Assembly: GCF_039994875.1 (NCBI RefSeq)
Contig: NZ_CP121196.1
Coordinates: forward strand, 3,720,001-3,784,000
Length of the DNA stretch: 64,000 nucleotides
Direction: 5' to 3'
From: Telmatobacter sp. DSM 110680
GTDB lineage: Bacteria; Acidobacteriota; Terriglobia; Terriglobales; Acidobacteriaceae
The notes beneath the pieces were generated by a model. The model saw only the letters and a program-made list of their open reading frames with translations. It searched no databases and was not told where the DNA came from. Made by a program: the position numbers and the translations under genes. Below are positions 62,802 through 64,000 of the stretch, one piece after another. How positions within the stretch are numbered: position 1 is the first letter of the stretch; the number at the start of each line of letters is the position of its first letter.

Positions 62802-63209
62802 GTGCTGACTATGGCGATAATCATCCATTTTGGCGAAGACAATTGCCACCGCTCGATGGTGCTGGAAGGTTTCGGGTACACGGTGGAAAAGTGCGATTCG
62901 ATCCAGGATGTCCTGCTTTACCTTCGATCGCCCCGCCTGCCCGACGCCGTCGTCCTAGCGGAACTGCGCGAGGCATCTCGAGTTGCCGCACTCCTCACGA
63001 AAAGTGACTTGCCATTACCGGTGATTTTGTTTGCGGGCACAGATGAGTCTTATACCGAATCGGAATTTGACCTTGTGATCCCCGCCTTAACTTCTCCTTC
63101 AGATTGGCTGGCGAGGATCGGGGAGACGATTGAGCAATTTCACAGCCGCCGAAGTAATCTCGGGGCGTTTGCTTGCGGCCAGCATGAGAGGCACACCGAA
63201 CTGGTTTAG
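62802..63209 (+). CDS. Degenerate receiver-like protein
   Basis: A 135-residue protein with a receiver-like outline. The first strand IIIHFGEDN has the acidic pair, but the site normally holding the phosphoacceptor Asp reads VVLAELREAS, and no Lys lies at the usual VIPALTSP site. Thus it probably cannot be phosphorylated in the normal way. It begins at a GTG or at an ATG three codons on. It follows the four-PAS kinase on the same strand and overlaps by four bases, tail to tail, with an intact receiver gene (stops TAG and TAA share bases). It may act as a non-phosphorylated adaptor for the kinase. Confidence 0.65.
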   Translation: MLTMAIIIHFGEDNCHRSMVLEGFGYTVEKCDSIQDVLLYLRSPRLPDAVVLAELREASRVAALLTKSDLPLPVILFAGTDESYTESEFDLVIPALTSPSDWLARIGETIEQFHSRRSNLGAFACGQHERHTELV

Positions 63210-63583
63210 TTGATTTTGTTAAGTCGGTCGAGTAGTGCGCGAGGATGCACAGGCTTGACGAGCAGTTCGAATTGATGCCCATTAGCATGCGCTCGCTCAA
63301 GCAAGTCGGAGGTGGCCGCCTGGCCGGAAAACAAAATTACATGACAGTGCGGTACGATCTCTGAGATGCGAATGGCCGCGTCAATCCCGGTCATGCCTTG
63401 CATGATGACGTCACTAATCAGCACGTCTGGCGACAACTCCCGCGCCGCCTCAATTGCCGTTTCTCCGCTGTAGACTGCCCTGGCTTCAAATCCACTGCGA
63501 TTCAGGATCAGAGCAAGCGTATTCGCGATGATCTGTTCATCATCGAGAATGAGAACTCGCCGCACTCCTTGCATGGCCATCAT
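63206..63583 (-). CDS. Single-domain response regulator receiver
   Basis: A 125-residue stand-alone receiver: LILDDEQ (acidic pair), DVLISDVIMQGMTGIDAAI (phosphoacceptor Asp), ILFSGQAATS (Ser switch) and LLVKPVHPRALLDRL (Lys). All key residues are intact. AAGGAATT lies before the ATG. It is a paralogue of the receiver at 18486, with shared SGFEA and KPVHP features. Its stop codon overlaps that of the degenerate receiver at 62802, an arrangement suggesting that these two were put side by side by duplication or by selection for a shared role. Confidence 0.88.
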   Translation of the reverse strand: MMAMQGVRRVLILDDEQIIANTLALILNRSGFEARAVYSGETAIEAARELSPDVLISDVIMQGMTGIDAAIRISEIVPHCHVILFSGQAATSDLLERAHANGHQFELLVKPVHPRALLDRLNKIN

Positions 63584-64000
63584 GATTCAATTCCTTCTTC
63601 CGGAACAGCAGCTGTAACGTCTGAAGATTTCCGGACCGTCGGAGCAACAAAAAAGGCAGAGACCAAATCGCCAAGACGAAAATAGGGAAACAGGAGCCTC
63701 GGCCTATCGATTCAACTCATTGCGGAGTTTTCGATTGGCTCGGGCTTGTCGGCAACAAATTCCGGGAATCTGCATTCATTGTCACAGGCCTTGAAGGGAA
63801 GAGCAATCAAATTGGGACTCGAGATTTCAGCTTGCGGTTTAAAACTACCTAGAAAGATCAAGGGATTCCCTGATATATAGACCCAACCTCTCCTGAAGAG
63901 TTTTGCCCTGATGTCAAAATCTTGACAATTTCGCCGCGCGGGAGGAAGTCCTTGCTTTGCCGCACGGTACAGCTTTCGTCTAATCATTGAATTGCAGAAA
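63584..64000. other. Terminal stretch, no gene supported
   Basis: About 417 bases to the window edge. The region just upstream of the receiver gene should hold its promoter. A 91-codon open frame (63712-63987, minus) lacks a ribosome-binding site and looks unlike a known family. Nothing else is seen. Confidence 0.45.

Noticed and set aside
63712..63987. 91-codon minus-strand frame near the window edge
   Set aside because: No ribosome-binding site and no recognised family; codon use is unremarkable, so it stays possible but unsupported.
1..64000. CRISPR arrays, integrases, transposases or phage genes
   Set aside because: No regular spaced repeats and no recognisable mobile-element proteins in either strand.

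Overview
The window looks like a chromosomal segment of an Acidobacteriota genome, most likely class Terriglobia. Three things point there: two very large stand-alone ABC-type permeases of the acidobacterial duplicated orphan permease (ADOP) type (5960-8427 and 13974-16406), a protein of the acidobacterial TIGR03435 family (45670-46446), and high-GC coding sequence with many secreted hydrolases and short tail-to-tail or ATGA-overlapping gene pairs. I see no phage, transposase, integrase, CRISPR array, rRNA or tRNA. The call rests on family recognition by eye, not on a search.

Region 1-9 kb: the 3' part of imidazolonepropionase (hutI), an APC amino-acid permease, a PYROXD2-like FAD oxidoreductase, a universal stress protein, and an ADOP permease interrupted by a one-base frameshift near 8089. 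Region 9-16.5 kb: a small conserved protein closed by a strong terminator, a RibBA-type riboflavin protein whose RibA half has lost canonical catalytic segments, two exported proteins of unknown role and a second, intact ADOP permease. Region 16.5-23 kb: a heparanase-like GH79 enzyme, a single-domain response regulator, a HAF-repeat protein, a GAF protein, a deoxyhypusine-synthase homologue and a solitary Flp pilin.

Region 23-25.3 kb holds the most unusual locus. A sugar nucleotidyltransferase resembling MurU is translationally coupled to a kinase resembling AmgK, and that kinase carries a C-terminal domain resembling the GlcN6P-sensing half of RapZ. Amino-sugar salvage, UDP-sugar formation and an amino-sugar sensor thus appear joined in two genes. 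Region 25.7-36.5 kb: a WXXGXW-repeat secreted protein with a Glu-Ser-Arg-Pro repeat tail, a TPR protein, a zinc-ribbon/PspC protein coupled to an alpha/beta hydrolase, diaminopimelate decarboxylase (lysA), a type-B carboxylesterase and several small membrane or exported proteins.

Region 36.5-51 kb: an HtrA/DegP protease, M28 and M20 peptidases, a group II PLP decarboxylase, a DMT exporter, a YtcJ-like amidohydrolase, two DUF1801-type proteins, an ArsR/AHSA1/DoxX operon with two 4-bp overlaps, and truA. Region 51-64 kb: a TolC-like outer-membrane factor, aroA, a GAF-GAF-PP2C phosphatase, deoC, a SnoaL-like protein, hpt, lgt, a four-PAS histidine kinase, and a degenerate receiver converging on an intact receiver with overlapping stop codons.

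Five intergenic copies of one short dispersed repeat family (1248, 11059, 40212, 43271, 55119) run through the window, and an imperfect inverted repeat lies between the phosphatase and deoC. Start codons were often moved inward from the longest reading frame on the basis of Shine-Dalgarno sequences, signal peptides or family length; these choices are stated entry by entry.
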